From positions 76,028,211 through 76,092,210 of the forward strand of contig NC_083604.1 in the NCBI RefSeq assembly GCF_029168945.1: a stretch of 64,000 nt of DNA. The letters run 5' to 3'. Shown in pieces: positions 11,690 to 23,623 of this stretch. The notes below the pieces were generated by a model that was not told where the DNA came from, made no database searches, and was given only the letters and a program-made list of their open reading frames with translations. The translations under genes were made by a program, and so were the position numbers. The DNA comes from Cannabis sativa (lineage: Eukaryota > Streptophyta > Magnoliopsida > Rosales > Cannabaceae). Positions within the stretch are counted from its first letter, which is position 1. Each line of letters begins with the position of its first letter.

Positions 11690-13435
11690 TAAAACAGAAA
11701 GCTACAGACTAAAGCTCTATTAATTTATTTATTTAATATTTTTTTATATTACTTATCTAAAGTAACTTGTTGAATTGTACTTAGTATATAAAAATAAATA
11801 GTATTAAAAATAGTAAATAATGGAAGATACGAACTTTGCGAAGTAAAAAACAAACGATACGAATTTATGCAAACGACAAGGGTGGTGAACTGGCGATCGC
11901 ATCTCAAGGGAGGTGAACTGTAAGTAATGGCATCTCTCTCAATTTTTAACTTTATTTTTGGGTTGCAGGCAACAGAAGACTCTGACGGAATCAATTGCTA
12001 TTGATTCTATTCTTGATGTTGTTAACTTGCTTGAGAATCTTCGTCTTAAGTAGTCTTGAATATTTTGCAGTCATTTTTTTTTATTATTTATGAAGCTTTC
12101 AAAACTAACTACCGATCTTTGAGTTCTCCATCTGGGAGGATAGAAACACATGCTTTATCTTGAAATGTAGGCTCTCTATGTTCAGTAAAAAGTTGAAATA
12201 AATGTTCATCCGTTCCTTTTGTTCCAGCAACTTTTGTACATGATTTCTTATTTTTGTATTGTCTTTTGCGATCTACCATTTCAGGTGTGTTCTTTAGGTC
12301 TCTCTATGACATATTTTTCTTCAATGATTTTGTCTTTCTTTAGTTCAAAATATCTATCATTATGCAAAACATATGTTTGATAAAATGACGAAGTTTTTGT
12401 CACTCCTCTCAAATTGTTTGAATTGATTTATTATAATTGAGTGTAATTTGTAAAGGTAAATAATATTGTATAATACTATTTCAAATTTCTATTTTGCTAA
12501 TGTTTTTCATTAATTTGGTAATTACAATTATCATAGTTAATTACAATTTTTTTTTTGTAATGTGTTGTTAATGATTTATTTTTTGTTAACTTTTTTTCTT
12601 TCTATAGTTGACATGGAGGAAGCATCCAAACTTTTTATCCAGTTCAACCACAAGTCAAAGGAGTTTTGACGACGTTTTCCTCAATGAATTGACACAAGAT
12701 AAAATTTATATGTTCTGCAAATGTTTAACCCAACAAAACATCTTTTTCTAACTTTGGAAGAGTAGAGATTTTGATTTCAAGAAAAAGTGTCATATCGAGT
12801 TACCTTTTTTTTGTTGAGAATCTCATCTCATGAATTGAATCTCACTTGAGAGAAGATACAATAAAAGTAGCATATCAGTAGAAAGAAAGATAAGTGCCAA
12901 TACTGAAAACTCTTAAAGGTTTTTCAGGTTTCTACATTTCCTTGGTATCTATGGAATTTTTCCAATTTTTTGAAGATGATATTTTGAATTTTTATATAAT
13001 CCTATATATACATGCTCTAGAATAATCTAAAATTTTGCTTGCAATCGATTACAGCTGCAACAATGGGTGTGGCTGAACGGTCGGAGGTCTATGAACGAGA
13101 GGTGATCTCTGAACAACGAGTAGGTGCAATGGTGGAGACAAACGGTGGTGAGGCGATGTTACAGCCGTTTAGGCTGAGCGCTTCTTCTCCATTTTGCAAA
13201 ACAATGGGAAACATTTATGGCTAGACTTTTCAACTTATCCCTCATAGAAATTCTTTCTATTTTGATTTACACTTGAACCATGAGATCAAACTATGTTCTA
13301 ACTATTGGCCTGCCGACTACATATACACACATACATACATATATGCATGTATGTCTGTATATATATTGGACATTAGAGAGGTTCATAAGTGTTCTCTCAT
13401 TCTCTGGTTTTCTCATCTTTATTTTTTGGTCGAAA
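11690..13435. other. Intergenic stretch with possible decayed exons
   Basis: No gene can be supported. A segment at about 11968-12050 (cagGCAACAGAAG...) looks exon-like on the plus strand, and short open frames at 12610-12670 and 13039-13224 have no recognisable family. They may be relics of genes near the SCPL pseudogene. Confidence 0.3.
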
Positions 13436-14700
13436 ATGGAGAAATTCTTAGTCTTTATAGTGATGTTTAGTCTCTGCTTTGTTCCACTCATTCATGGAGG
13501 AAGAAAAATTCCAAAAAGAACCCAAGATGGGTCTGAGGATTGAGGTTACGTTGAGGTCAGACCCAGTAAGCTATTCTTCCAAAGTTGTAAACTTTTCTTC
13601 ATTTTCTTTTCTGGGTAAGAAAAAAGATTGAATTTATATTTTTATTTTGTTTAGAATTGAATTTCGTTTGTTAAAATTTTCTCAGAAACCCACATATTTT
13701 GGTGGCTTTACAAGAGTCCTTAGAGAGTTGAGAATCCATCTAAGCCTTGGCTTATTGTTCTTTGGCTTCAAGGAGGACTTGTAAGTTTATAGGTATGATT
13801 GTGTTGTGTTTGTATATATGTTTGTGTGTATTAAACTATGAATCTTTTTCTTTGTTTGTTTCTTGAGAAAAAAGGGAGTTTCAGGTGTTGGAATTAGGAA
13901 TTTTCAAGAGGTTGGACCATTAGATACAAGCTTAAATCCAAGGAATTCAACTTGGTTACAAAAATCAGATCTATTGTTTGTTGTAAGTGAGTTAATTGGT
14001 TTCAAATTAGTATTGTGGAATTGTGAGTTTTGATTCTTATGATTTTTCTTTCTTTGTTGTGAAATTTAGGATGATCAGTTGAAACTTGTTACAGTTTTGT
14101 GGAGGACACAAAGTTGTTTGTGAAAAATGATTTAGAAGTTGCAGATGATCTTACCACAATGTTGAAGAAGCTCTTTAATGAAGATGAGACTCTTCAAAAG
14201 AGTCCTCTTTTCATTGTTGCTGAATCTTATGGAGGAAAATTTGCTGTTATCAGCTCTAAAAGCCATTGAAGTTGGGAAATTGAAACTTAAACTTGGAGGT
14301 AAAAATCTTCAATTCTCATAACCAATCTTTACAATTAATCAATAAATTTATGTTAGGATTTCAAATTTCAATATATGTAGGAGTTGCATTGGGAGACAGT
14401 TGGATATCTCCTGCAGATTTTGTGGTCAAAAAACTATGATCTGAATTTTCAATTTCTTTTTTATTTTACAACTATGGGAATCAAGTCATTTCAATGTTTG
14501 GTTTTACAGTTTTTATGGGGTCATTTTCTTAAAGATGTGTCAAGACTTGATGATAATGGATTTAAGCAATCACAAAGGTTCTTTTTTTTTTTTTTTTTTT
14601 TTTTAAATTTTGGTTCTTATGTTCTTGAGATTGGAAAAGCTTTTCTGGTATCTAATCAAAAACCCCATTTCACAAAACAGTTTATTTGAGAAGATTAGGC
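13436..14700 (+). pseudogene. Serine carboxypeptidase-like (SCPL51-type) pseudogene, 5' part
   Basis: ATG at 13436 opens a signal-peptide-like frame ending in TQDGSED, where a TGA (13541-13543) replaces the expected Trp of DWGYV. Further recognisable pieces follow: a WLYKSP / VENPSKPWLIVLWLQGG block near 13690-13780 with an in-frame stop and frame changes; GVSGVGIRNF and DTSLNPRNSTWLQ at 13874-13980; LEVADDLTTMLKKLFNEDE and VAESYGGKFAV (nucleophile Ser region) at 14130-14250; SALKAIEVGKLKLKLGG to 14299; and LKDVSRLDDNG near 14530. The order and spacing follow an S10 serine carboxypeptidase with introns. The gene was broken by stops and indels and is cut in an exon by the Copia element at 14701. 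Confidence 0.85.
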
Positions 14701-15190
14701 TGTTAGACTTTTATTTGGGCTTACATTAAATTTTATTGGTTTTATTAAAACTTGGGTTGATTGGATAGTTCTTTGCTGTATTAGCCCATGTTGTTGGTGA
14801 TCAATTGTTAATGGGCTTAGCATCTGTGAGTAAAGTCTAGGTGAAGCAGAAGTGTGGGCTTTTCTAGTTGACTGAAGCCTTTGATGAGCAGGCCCAGCCC
14901 AACTAGGGTTTTGTAGCTAAGTCCCCTCCCTAACTCTATAAATACATATTGTCTCATCACAATTGTATACCTTTTGATAATCAGAGAAAATAAACTGCTT
15001 CTGATTTAGAGATCTAGGGAGGAAGACTTAGTTGATAGTATTGCACTATCAAATTGGAGTAACTGCTGTGGATCAATCAGAGATAATTGCTATGGATCAA
15101 TCAGGTACACATACTCAATTATCATATACTACTATTGTGTTCTATGTTATATACAAATAGATCTTGGGTTAATTGTTAATTTATCTAACA
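14701..15190 (+). repeat. Copia 5' LTR
   Basis: It starts TGTTAGAC and ends ATCTAACA. A likely TATA box TATAAATA is at 14937-14944, with transcription expected to start shortly downstream. Confidence 0.93.
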
Positions 15191-15192
15191 TG

Positions 15193-15204
15193 TGGTATCA
15201 GAGC
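15193..15204 (+). other. Copia primer-binding site (tRNA-Met)
   Basis: TGGTATCAGAGC starts two bases after the 5' LTR. It is complementary to the 3' end of plant initiator tRNA-Met and primes minus-strand synthesis. Confidence 0.93.
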
Positions 15205-16740
15205 GCCTATTGTATATGATTTAGAACCTATAATTAGTATAATTAATTTGTATATATTAATTATCCATAATTTCATATTAATTTCGTTATTATTTTATGT
15301 GCAATTTTTTGTTTATAAATCTTAAAACTTTAAAGGTTTTATTGATCGTTAAATTCTCTTTCAATTGATATATTATATGCATAAAATCATTGTGTATATT
15401 AAGAGAATTTTAAATTTAAAGTTTTAGGGTTTATATGATTATAATGTGAAATTATATTTGTGTATTTTGATTTTATTGTTTTTGATCTAAAATTGATAAT
15501 AGATTTCTCATTCTTAATTGTTTAAGAATGTTCCTACACTATTAATTTCGGATTTATATAAGATTAGCATTACAATTTTTTTTCTTTTGTGTTCTTCTAA
15601 TTTGGGATTGATTTTAGCCATAAATCTACCCATTTATTTTTTAATACACGAAATTAATAGTGTAAATCAACTAGAAATTGATTCCCAATCGAAACCCATC
15701 CAAAATCCCCATCTTTTCGTCGTTTTTTGGCTGGAAAACACCTACAGACCCGAACTGCACAACCGGGTCGCGTGACCCGTTTCACAGACCCGACTGGAGG
15801 TTGAAGACAACTCCCAGCCGCGAAGCCCACTCGCGCAGGCGGCGCGTGGGGGCGCGTGGGGCCGGCTGGGAGGTCCGTTTTCGACGTGTTTTTTTTCAGC
15901 GTTATTAGAATTTAATTTCTGATTTTTCTATGATTTTTAATTAATTTTTTGACTCCGTTTAATAATTATTATTATTTTAATGATAATTATGTAGTTAAAA
16001 AATTATTAAAAATATTTTTTGATGTTTTTTCGAAATTTGTCAATCATAGAAAATTTTTTGAGTTTCTTCTCGTTCCATAAAACATAGTCACTCTCTTATT
16101 TAATTTGTTTTGACTATGTAGTCTCCACCAATTTTCTTATATTCACATCTTTTAATTATTTGTTGTTCTAAAGTTATAAAACTTGATTATTTGATACAAA
16201 AATAATGTGTTATGGTGGACACTTTATTTTTTGCTTATCAATATAATAAAAGCAATTATATATCTCTTTTGGAAATTTGGTTGAAAATTATTAATTTTCA
16301 GTGATTGTTTTATCACCAAATTTCACATGTTGAAGAAAATATTATATTTTTTGGTTGACTATATGTGTAATTACTTGCCCAAAGGTAGTATTTACATATA
16401 TTAGTTCACATTCCATGAAGTGAGTTAATATTAAATATATATATTTTAATTATTTGTCCAAAGGTAATAATTTAAATATATAAATTTATTATTATTTTTT
16501 GCTTGAATTAATACATATTTTTTAAGAAATTTATTTGCCCAAAGGTAATAAAATTCTTAAATGATATGTATTTTTTCTTTGTTGTTAACTTCATGAAGGT
16601 AGATCATGTGTGTGTTATATTCTCACCCCAAAGGGGAGTTTATAATGACCAGTTGATTCTACAATATTTTCTAATACATTGCTCATATTGCTTATTCAAG
16701 TTTTAATTTTTGAATTTTTCAGTCTCCTTTTCTGTGAACA
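15205..16740 (+). other. Copia 5' leader, non-coding, with about 80-bp repeats
   Basis: This is about 1.5 kb of untranslated leader. It includes a short GC-rich patch at about 15770-15890 and three spaced copies of TTGCCCAAAGGTARTA (16375, 16454 with one change, 16535) at about 80-bp intervals, plus a weak fourth near 16625. No open frame here resembles a protein family. Confidence 0.7.
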
Positions 16741-16744
16741 ACAA

Positions 16745-17565
16745 TAATGCTTCCATCCATATTTTGAATGCTTCCAACTACAAGACATGGAAACGAGATG
16801 TGGAATTTACTTTAGGCATAATGGATTTGGAATTGTGCCTACGAGAAGAAAAACCTCGCCGATCTTATCGACTCCAAAGATGCCGCTGAGAGAACTCATC
16901 ATGCACAATGGGAAAAGTCAAGTCGTCTCAGTCTTCTTACTATGAAAAGATCCATTCCTGAACATCTATTGAGTGGTTTGCCAGACACTACAAATGCCAA
17001 AGAGTTTTTCAATGCTGTAGAAAAACTATACGACACTGGTGAAAACGCTGAAGCTGGACATCTTATGGATGAAATGGCAACCATTAAGTATGAAAAATTA
17101 AAAGGAGTGCGAGATTTTATTCTGAAATTGGTGAATGTTCAGTCCAAGTTGAAAGATCATAATATTCCTCTTCCTGACTCTTTCATTATTCATCGAGCTC
17201 TTCATGCTCTTCCTGCCTCTTTCAGCCTAATCAAGACAGCCTACAACACTTACAATCAAACATGGACTATCAGCGACCTAATTTCTCAGTGTGTAGCTGA
17301 AGAAAGCAAGCTTAAAAAGGAGAAGAATGAATCTGCTAACTATGTTTCTCACCTCAAGCCCAACAAAGGAAAAGGAAAATTCAAGAATAAAAATGATGGT
17401 GCTACTAAACAGAATGGTAATGGTAAGGAGCATAAGAATAAACAGAAGAATAACAACGGAAAGTCCAAATACTCTAATGTGAAGTGTTACTTTTGTGAAA
17501 AATTGGGGCATCGGAGAACAGACTGTCACAAATTTAAGACTTGGTTAGAAAAGAAGCAAGCATAA
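16745..17565 (+). pseudogene. Copia gag (capsid/zinc knuckle) with a frameshift
   Basis: Gag starts near 16748 with a NASNYKTWKRDVEF-type motif (about 16769-16810). The frame breaks after REEKP (about 16850-16860) by a one-base change and continues open from 16942 to 17565. The open part has the UBN2-type gag region, a Lys/Asn-rich linker, and a CCHC zinc knuckle (CYFCEKLGHRRTDCH) that binds RNA. A TAA at 17563-17565 separates gag from protease in the same frame. In related elements this junction is usually continuous, so the stop is either a mutation or a readthrough point. Confidence 0.85.
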
Positions 17566-17577
17566 TCAGGTAATCCA

Positions 17578-18766
17578 TTGGCATGTGTTTGTTTTGAATC
17601 TAATCTAGTTGATGTTCCTATTGATTCTTGGTGGTTAGACAGTGGTGCTACTGTTCATGTTTCTGCTTCCTTACAGGGGCTAAAGGATCTCAGGAAGTCA
17701 AGTGAGAGGGAGTCCAAGCTTAAAGTGGGCAATGATGTTGGAGTTGACGTTATCTATGTTGGAACATTTATTCTTGAATTACAGTCTCGTGATAAGATTA
17801 TTCTGAACAATACTTTTTATGTTCCTACTTTTAAAAGGAATTTAGTTTCGCTTCCGCTTTTGGTTAAACAAGGATATTCTTTTCATTTTGCAAATGATAA
17901 TGTTGACATTATGCTTGACTCTCGAATTATTGGAAATTGCTTTTATTCTGATGGTCTTTACAAGTTGTCATTGGCTCCTTTAGATTCCTCTTTTAATGTT
18001 GTGAATTCTGTGGGTAAAAGACCTCATATTAAGGAAACATCCTTATTGTTATGGCACAAAAGATTGGGTCATATTTCCAGAGAAAGGGTTGATCGTTTAA
18101 TTAAATCTGAAATACTTCCTCCTCTTGATGCTTCTGATTGGGATACTTGTGTTGATTGTACTCGTGGAAAATTGACTAAAACAAGAAAGAAGACTGCAAA
18201 CCGCAGTCAATCTTTATTGGAAATTATCCACACAGACATCAGTGGTCCTTATTCCACCACGTTGTGCAGAAACAAGTATTTTATCACTTTTATCGATGAT
18301 TTTTCTCGTTATGGATTCACCTATTTAATTAAAGAAAAATCTGACGCCCTTGATAAACTCAAAATTTTTCGAAATGAGGTTGAGAAACAATAAGGAAGAG
18401 TCATCAAAGTTGTTCATTCTGATCGTGGAGGAGAATATTATGGTCGTTATACAGAATCTGGACAACACATGGGGCTTTTTGCAGAGTACTTACAAGAAAA
18501 TAGTTGCTCAATACACTATGCCTGGTTCACCTGAGCAAAATGGCGTTGCTGAAAGGAGAAATCGCACTCTCATGGATATGGTTAGAAGTATGATGAGTAG
18601 AACAAATCTTCCAGAGTTTTTATGGGGTGAAGCACTTATGACTGCAACTTATATTTTAAATCGTGTTCCCAGTAAATCTGTTCCCAAGACCCCTTTTGAG
18701 TTATGGACTGGGCGGAAGCCTAGTCTGAATCATTTTCGAGTATGGGGTTGTCCAAATTCGAAGTAA
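17578..18766 (+). pseudogene. Copia protease and integrase, broken
   Basis: It runs from 17578 to a TAA at 18391-18393. The aspartic protease motif WWLDSGATVHV is near the start. The HHCC zinc domain of integrase follows (LWHKRLGH... and CVDCTRGK), then the core with HTDISGP and FIDDFSRYG. The same frame continues past the stop through [15 protein letters not shown]. It then shifts to frame 2 near 18500 by a small deletion and resumes at [20 protein letters not shown], which contains the catalytic Glu, up to [16 protein letters not shown] (18766). Confidence 0.88.
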
Positions 18767-19632
18767 AGATTTATGATCCTAATTTGAAAAAGTTAGATCC
18801 GAGAACAAATCGCTGTTATTTCATTGGTTATCCAATGCGCTCAAAAGGCTATCGCTTTTACTGTCCCACTCGTGGTACGCGAATTGTTGAATCTCAGACT
18901 GCTAAATTTTTTTTGGAATTTAATGTTGCTGAAAATATTCCTTCAACATCTCTTGAAACGGGGGAGTCATCTAAAGGAATTTTTATTCCTATGTCTTTTT
19001 CAAGAGATGATAATAATAGCAGTCTTATTCTTACTCTAGTTGATAACGCTCCCATTGTTGATGTATATATTGCTCCCGATATCGAAGATGATGAAGGTCC
19101 TATTATTGATGAAGGGCCTATTAATGATGAAACTCCTATTGTTAATGAGAATCCTGTTATTGAAGAAATTCCAGTTGTGGAAGATGTTATTCAAAACAAT
19201 GATCAACAAAGAGAAGTTATTCCAGAAGTACCTCCTCTAAGAAGATCTCAGAGACAAAAGAAGTCAACAAAGTGTCATGATAATTTTGTTTATCTTGGAG
19301 AAGGAGAATATGATATTGATCATTTTGTGGATCCTGTCACTTTTAGTGAAGCACTTAATAGTCCACAATCTTCAAAATGGTTAGCAGCTACGGATGATGA
19401 GATCGACTCCATGAAGAAAAATGGTGTATGGGAGCTAGTTTTATTACCTGATGGTTTTAAACCAATAGGTTGTAAGTGGATTTTAAAGGCTAAAAGGGAT
19501 AAAAAGGGACAGATTGAAAGGTTTAAAGCGCGTTTAGTGGCTAAAGGCTTTACTCAAGAGAAGGTATTGATTACACTGAAACTTTCTCACCTGTTTCCAC
19601 TAAAGATTCATTCAGAATTATTATGGCCTTAG
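18742..19632 (+). pseudogene. Copia integrase C-terminus and start of reverse transcriptase, broken
   Basis: It continues in frame 1 after a shift near 18757, from [16 protein letters not shown]. An acidic linker with about eight reiterated (D/E)xPIV-type units follows (about 19060-19190). Next is the start of RT (ESPQSSKWLAA-type and GCKWILKAKRDKKGQIERFKA). The frame is lost near 19562, where the KGFTQ / GIDYTETFSP block changes register. Confidence 0.85.
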
Positions 19633-20567
19633 TTGCGCATTTTGATTTAGAGTTGCATCAAATGGATGTTAAAACTGCTTTTCTGAATGGAGAATTGAAT
19701 GAGGAAGTCTATATGTCTCAACCTGAAGGCTACAAGGAGAAAGGAAAAGAACACTTGGTTTGCAAGTTGAAACGATCCATTTATGGTCTCAAACAGGCAT
19801 CTCGCCAGTGGTACTTGAAGTTTGACCAGGTTGTGACATCGTTTGGTTTCGTAGAGAACAAGTTTGATCAGTGTATTTATATGAAGATCAGTGGGAGTCG
19901 TTATATTTTTCTTGTTCTTTATGTAGATGACATTTTACTTGCCAGCAGTGATTTGTCACTACTAAATGAGACCAAAAATTTTCTGTCTTCCAATTTTGAT
20001 ATGAAAGATCTTGGAGAGGCATCCTATGTTTTGGGGATTGAGATCCATCGTGACAGGAATCGAAAAGTTCTTGGCTTATCTCAAGAAGCTTACATTAATC
20101 GTGTGCTCAAAAGGTTCAACATGGATTTGTGTAAAGCTGGTTCTGTTCCTATTCTGAAAGGGGACAAGTTCACTAAGCAGCAATGTCCTAAGAACGACTT
20201 GGAAAGAGGAGCAATGAAGAACATCCCTTATGCAAGTGTAGTAGGGAGTTTGATGTATGCTCAGGTTTGCACTCGACCTGACATAGCTTTCGTAGTAAAT
20301 GTTCTTGGGAGATATTTATCTGATCCTGGCCTCGATCATTGGGTTGCAGCCAAGAAATTTTTGAGATATTTGCAAAGAACGAAGAGTTTTATGCTTGTGT
20401 ATAAGCAGGTTGACAATCTTCGAGTTGTTGGTTATTCAGATTCAGATTTTGGTGGTTGTGTAGATGATTTAAAATCAACTTCTGGCTATATTTTCACCTT
20501 GGCGAGTGGCTATTTCTTGGAAGAGTGTCAAACGTACTTTGATCACGTCATCTACTATGTATGCTGA
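19560..20567 (+). pseudogene. Copia reverse transcriptase and start of RNase H, broken
   Basis: RT is open from about 19566 in frame 3: QMDVKTAFLNGELNEEVYM, the SIYGLKQASRQWY block, and the catalytic LYVDDILLAS (near 19917). RNase H begins at VVGYSDSDFGGCVDD. The frame is lost near 20505 and continues at 20506 in frame 1. Confidence 0.9.
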
Positions 20568-20910
20568 GTTTGTTGCATGTTATGGGGCATCTTTGCAAGC
20601 TTTGTGGCTGAAGAATTTTATTTCGGAGATACGAGTGGTTGATTCTATTTCCACACCTATGCTAATCTATTGTGATAATAATGCTGCTGTTTTCTTTTCA
20701 AAGAATAACAAGATTAGTAGTGCTTCTAAACATATGGAAATAAAGTATCTCACTGTCAGAGACTTGGTCAAGAAAGGAGACATTGTTATTGAAAATTGCA
20801 AGACCGAGTCGATGTTAGGAGATCCTCTAACCAAAGGGTTAAGTGCCGTGCTGTTTAATAAACATGTTGTTAATATGGGCATTTTAGAATCTTTTGATCT
20901 TTTGGGTTAG
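20506..20910 (+). pseudogene. Copia RNase H C-terminal part
   Basis: This 134-residue frame holds the rest of RNase H: AISWKSVKRTL, SSTMYAEFVACY (Glu), and IYCDNNAAVFF (Asp). It ends at 20910, followed by about 650 bp of non-coding DNA before the purine tract. Confidence 0.88.
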
Positions 20911-21568
20911 TGGGAGTTTTGTTTTCTGTTTGTTTTCAGAAATTATTATTTATAATTTTCTGAATAAAGTTATGAACTACATTTTATGTTTCAATATTTT
21001 TTTATTATTGAATGGGTATGTTTTCAATTATGTTTTGTTATATTCTCGAGAATGATTGAATTGAAAGCATGTGGTTCATATTGTTGTGATCATTGTCTAT
21101 TAAATTTATTTGCTTATTGACAATGATATGTTGTTGGCTTAATTATTTAAGCAAGTTTAGTGACACTTACTTATTTTAAGTGGTGTATGTTTAATTTCAC
21201 TGGCTTATTTATTAAGCATCACGGTATCAGTGAAATTGAGGACTGATAAGGATATTATGTTATTTTATATTGATCACATGTTGAACATAATTCCTTACCA
21301 CACTACTAGACTTATTGACCATGTCGATTTAATACTTTGGTATTTGTGATTATGAATGTCTTTTGTTGAGCTAAAAACAATATGACTGTCATAATTCATT
21401 ATCAAAGGTTAAATTGGACCGGTATGTTGAGATGCTATCAGAGAACTATCAGTTTTTAAAGTGGCCACAAATGTTTTCTTGTTGTTCAACCCATGAGTCG
21501 TTTTCAAACAAAATTATTTTGATATATAATATATATGTATTAAAATCAATGTAGCCCAAGTGGGAGAA

Positions 21569-22056
21569 TGTTAGACTTTTATTTGGGCTTACATTAAATT
21601 TTATTGGTTTTATTAAAACTTGGGTTGATTGGATAGTTCTTTGCTGTATTAGCCCATGTTGTTGGTGATCAATTGTTAATGGGCTTAGCATCTGTGAGTA
21701 AAGTCTAGGTGAAGCAGAAGTGTGGGCTTTTCTAGTTGACTGAAGCCTTTGATGAGCGAGCCCACCAACTAGGGTTTTGTAGCTAAGTCCCCTCCCTAAC
21801 TCTATAAATACATATTGTCTCATCACAATTGTATACCTTTTGATAATCAGAGAAAATAAACTGCTTCTGATTTAGAGATCTAGGGAGGAAGACTTAGTTG
21901 ATAGTATTGCACTATCAAATTGGAGTAACTGCTGTGGATCAATCAGAGATAATTGCTATGGATCAATCAGGTACACATACTCAATTATCATATACTACTA
22001 TTGTGTTCTATGTTATATACAAATAGATCTTGGGTTAATTGTTAATTTATCTAACA
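21569..22056 (+). repeat. Copia 3' LTR
   Basis: This 488-bp copy differs from the 5' LTR only in a short patch (GCGAGCCCACC versus GCAGGCCCAGCCC). The purine tract AGTGGGAGAA abuts it at 21559-21568, and TAGGC follows. Confidence 0.93.
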
Positions 22057-22143
22057 TAGGCAACTAATTCAGGAGGGTCAGTATAAGGAAGCAACAAATT
22101 CACGGGGTGAACTCGAAGGTATTATAAGCTCTAACAGCAATGA
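22057..22143 (+). pseudogene. SCPL51-type pseudogene, continuation after the Copia insertion
   Basis: Directly after the target duplication the plus strand reads QLIQEGQYKEATNSRGELEG and then IISSNSN. Joined to the bases just before 14701 (EKIR), this continues one carboxypeptidase exon, which shows the Copia inserted into it. Similarity is lost after about 22143, and the exons with the catalytic Asp and His are absent. Confidence 0.8.
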
Positions 22144-22485
22144 AGCGGTACTTGTGAACATAAAATGTGGAATCATTTGTATGAACATTCTATGACGTCA
22201 TGACCTTAATTCAAGATCAGAACCAATAAATATTCAAGTATTTCATCAATATAAATATTCAAGTATGAATAAATCAGAACAATTCAAAATCAGAACCAAA
22301 TAAATATTCAACTATTTCAATAAATTCATAAACAAATAACACTCCAAAGTTTAAATATGAAAAACTTAAATAGATCTATCTACCATTGTTGTTGTCGTTG
22401 CTTAATTACTGAATTCTTAAACAAAAACCACTAGAACTTATATAAAACTAATATTTACGTGGCTCGCCACGTAACTCTCATCTAG
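22144..22485 (+). mobile_element. Helitron 3' end (start undefined)
   Basis: A perfect 9-bp-stem hairpin TTACGTGGC-TC-GCCACGTAA (22455-22474) is followed eight bases later by CTAG at 22482-22485 and then T. This is the 3' terminal structure of Helitrons (hairpin, then CTRR, inserted before T). The 5' TC end was not identified, so the left limit is arbitrary. Confidence 0.6.
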
Positions 22486-22561
22486 TATATATATATTTAT
22501 ATATATAAGCATGAGCCAACATAAACACACCAAATAATATTAATAAGTAATAAAAAATTAC

Positions 22562-22794
22562 GGGCTCGTTTGGAACGTCGTACTAGTTCATATTGTATTG
22601 TATTATATTAAATTGGATTATATATCATATTTTTATATAATATTATGTTAAACTTTAATTTATACTAAAATATTATATATTTAGGTACCTATAAAAATTA
22701 ATATCACATATAGTTTTACATAAAAATATTGCATAAAATACAATTTAATATAATAGAATATAATGCAGTGTAATACGGCGTAACAAACGAACCT
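22562..22794. mobile_element. Harbinger/Tourist-like MITE
   Basis: The terminal inverted repeats GGGCTCGTTTGGAACGTCGT and AGGTTCGTTTGTTACGCCGT (from the other strand) bound about 233 bp of AT-rich DNA. The ends match those of the larger element at 41607-43653. A target duplication could not be confirmed. Confidence 0.6.
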
Positions 22795-22799
22795 GTATA

Positions 22800-23091
22800 A
22801 AAGTTTACGAACATACATAATTAATAAGTTGGTAATTTCTCTTCAAATTGGAGGAGAAATTTTTTGGTGAGTACTGAATATTTTCCTCTCAATTTTTCTT
22901 TGTTACCAAACAGTTTTTCTTTTCTCTCATGCTAATTCTTTCTCTACCAAACTTAGGGTAGATCGAAAAGACAAAGGTGTTTCAGATTTCATCTACTGGG
23001 CTTTTAAACAAAGTTGGGTCTATTTTACTGGGCCTAATAGTTTTTAAAAGTATTTTAATATTAAAAGAAGTTTACCAAGTTTACGATTTTT
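22800..23091. other. Short intergenic stretch
   Basis: AT-rich sequence between the MITE and the segmental duplication. No feature was recognised. Confidence 0.5.
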
Positions 23092-23623
23092 ATCAAAAAT
23101 ACCATTTCTATTCAATGTTATAAACTAAATACATCATCTAAAAAAAATCATCTATCTTAAAATATTTCACAAAAAAAAAGATACAAATTATTTTTTCTAT
23201 TTGCTAGACGTGCTATATAGTTATATTTTAATGTGTTATATGTTAATTATTTTTCTCGGACATATTTATTATTTGTTTGGATTAAAATGTTATCACTTTT
23301 AGTTTAATGTTTTATTTCATTCATAAATAAACATATAATAATTATACTCCTTATTTATATATTTTTCCAATTGCATTTTTCTTGTGTTGTAAATCACTTG
23401 ATTGTTCATAAGCAATATAAAATAAAATTGTTAAATTGAAATAAAAAAAAAATTACATAACAAGTTACATATGAAATAATAAAATAAACGTTTGTTTACA
23501 AAACTTCTACATTTAATTTCAGTTTATCAAGAAGCAACTAAGTTAGCTTCTAATTAATAAAAACTCATTGAAAATTTCAATAACAATAAAAGAAAATTAT
23601 CTATCTATTTATCGGCTATTAAT

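Larger units (their letters stand above)
14701..22056 (+). mobile_element. Complete Ty1/Copia LTR retrotransposon with broken coding region
   Basis: It is 7356 bp long. LTRs of 490 bp (14701-15190) and 488 bp (21569-22056), TGTTAG...CTAACA, are identical except for a few bases near 14890/21758. The primer site TGGTATCAGAGC is at 15193-15204, the purine tract at 21559-21568, and the target duplication TAGGC at 14696-14700 and 22057-22061. Domain order is gag, protease, integrase, reverse transcriptase, RNase H, which defines Copia. At least six frameshifts or stops interrupt the polyprotein, so it cannot move by itself. It sits inside an exon of the SCPL pseudogene. The lineage may be Ivana/Oryco-like, a weak guess from gag and integrase motifs. 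Confidence 0.95.

Noticed and set aside
11960..12060. Possible exon (frame QQKTLTESIAIDSILDVVNL)
   Set aside because: It has an acceptor-like start but no partner exons and no confident family match, so it is not listed as a gene.
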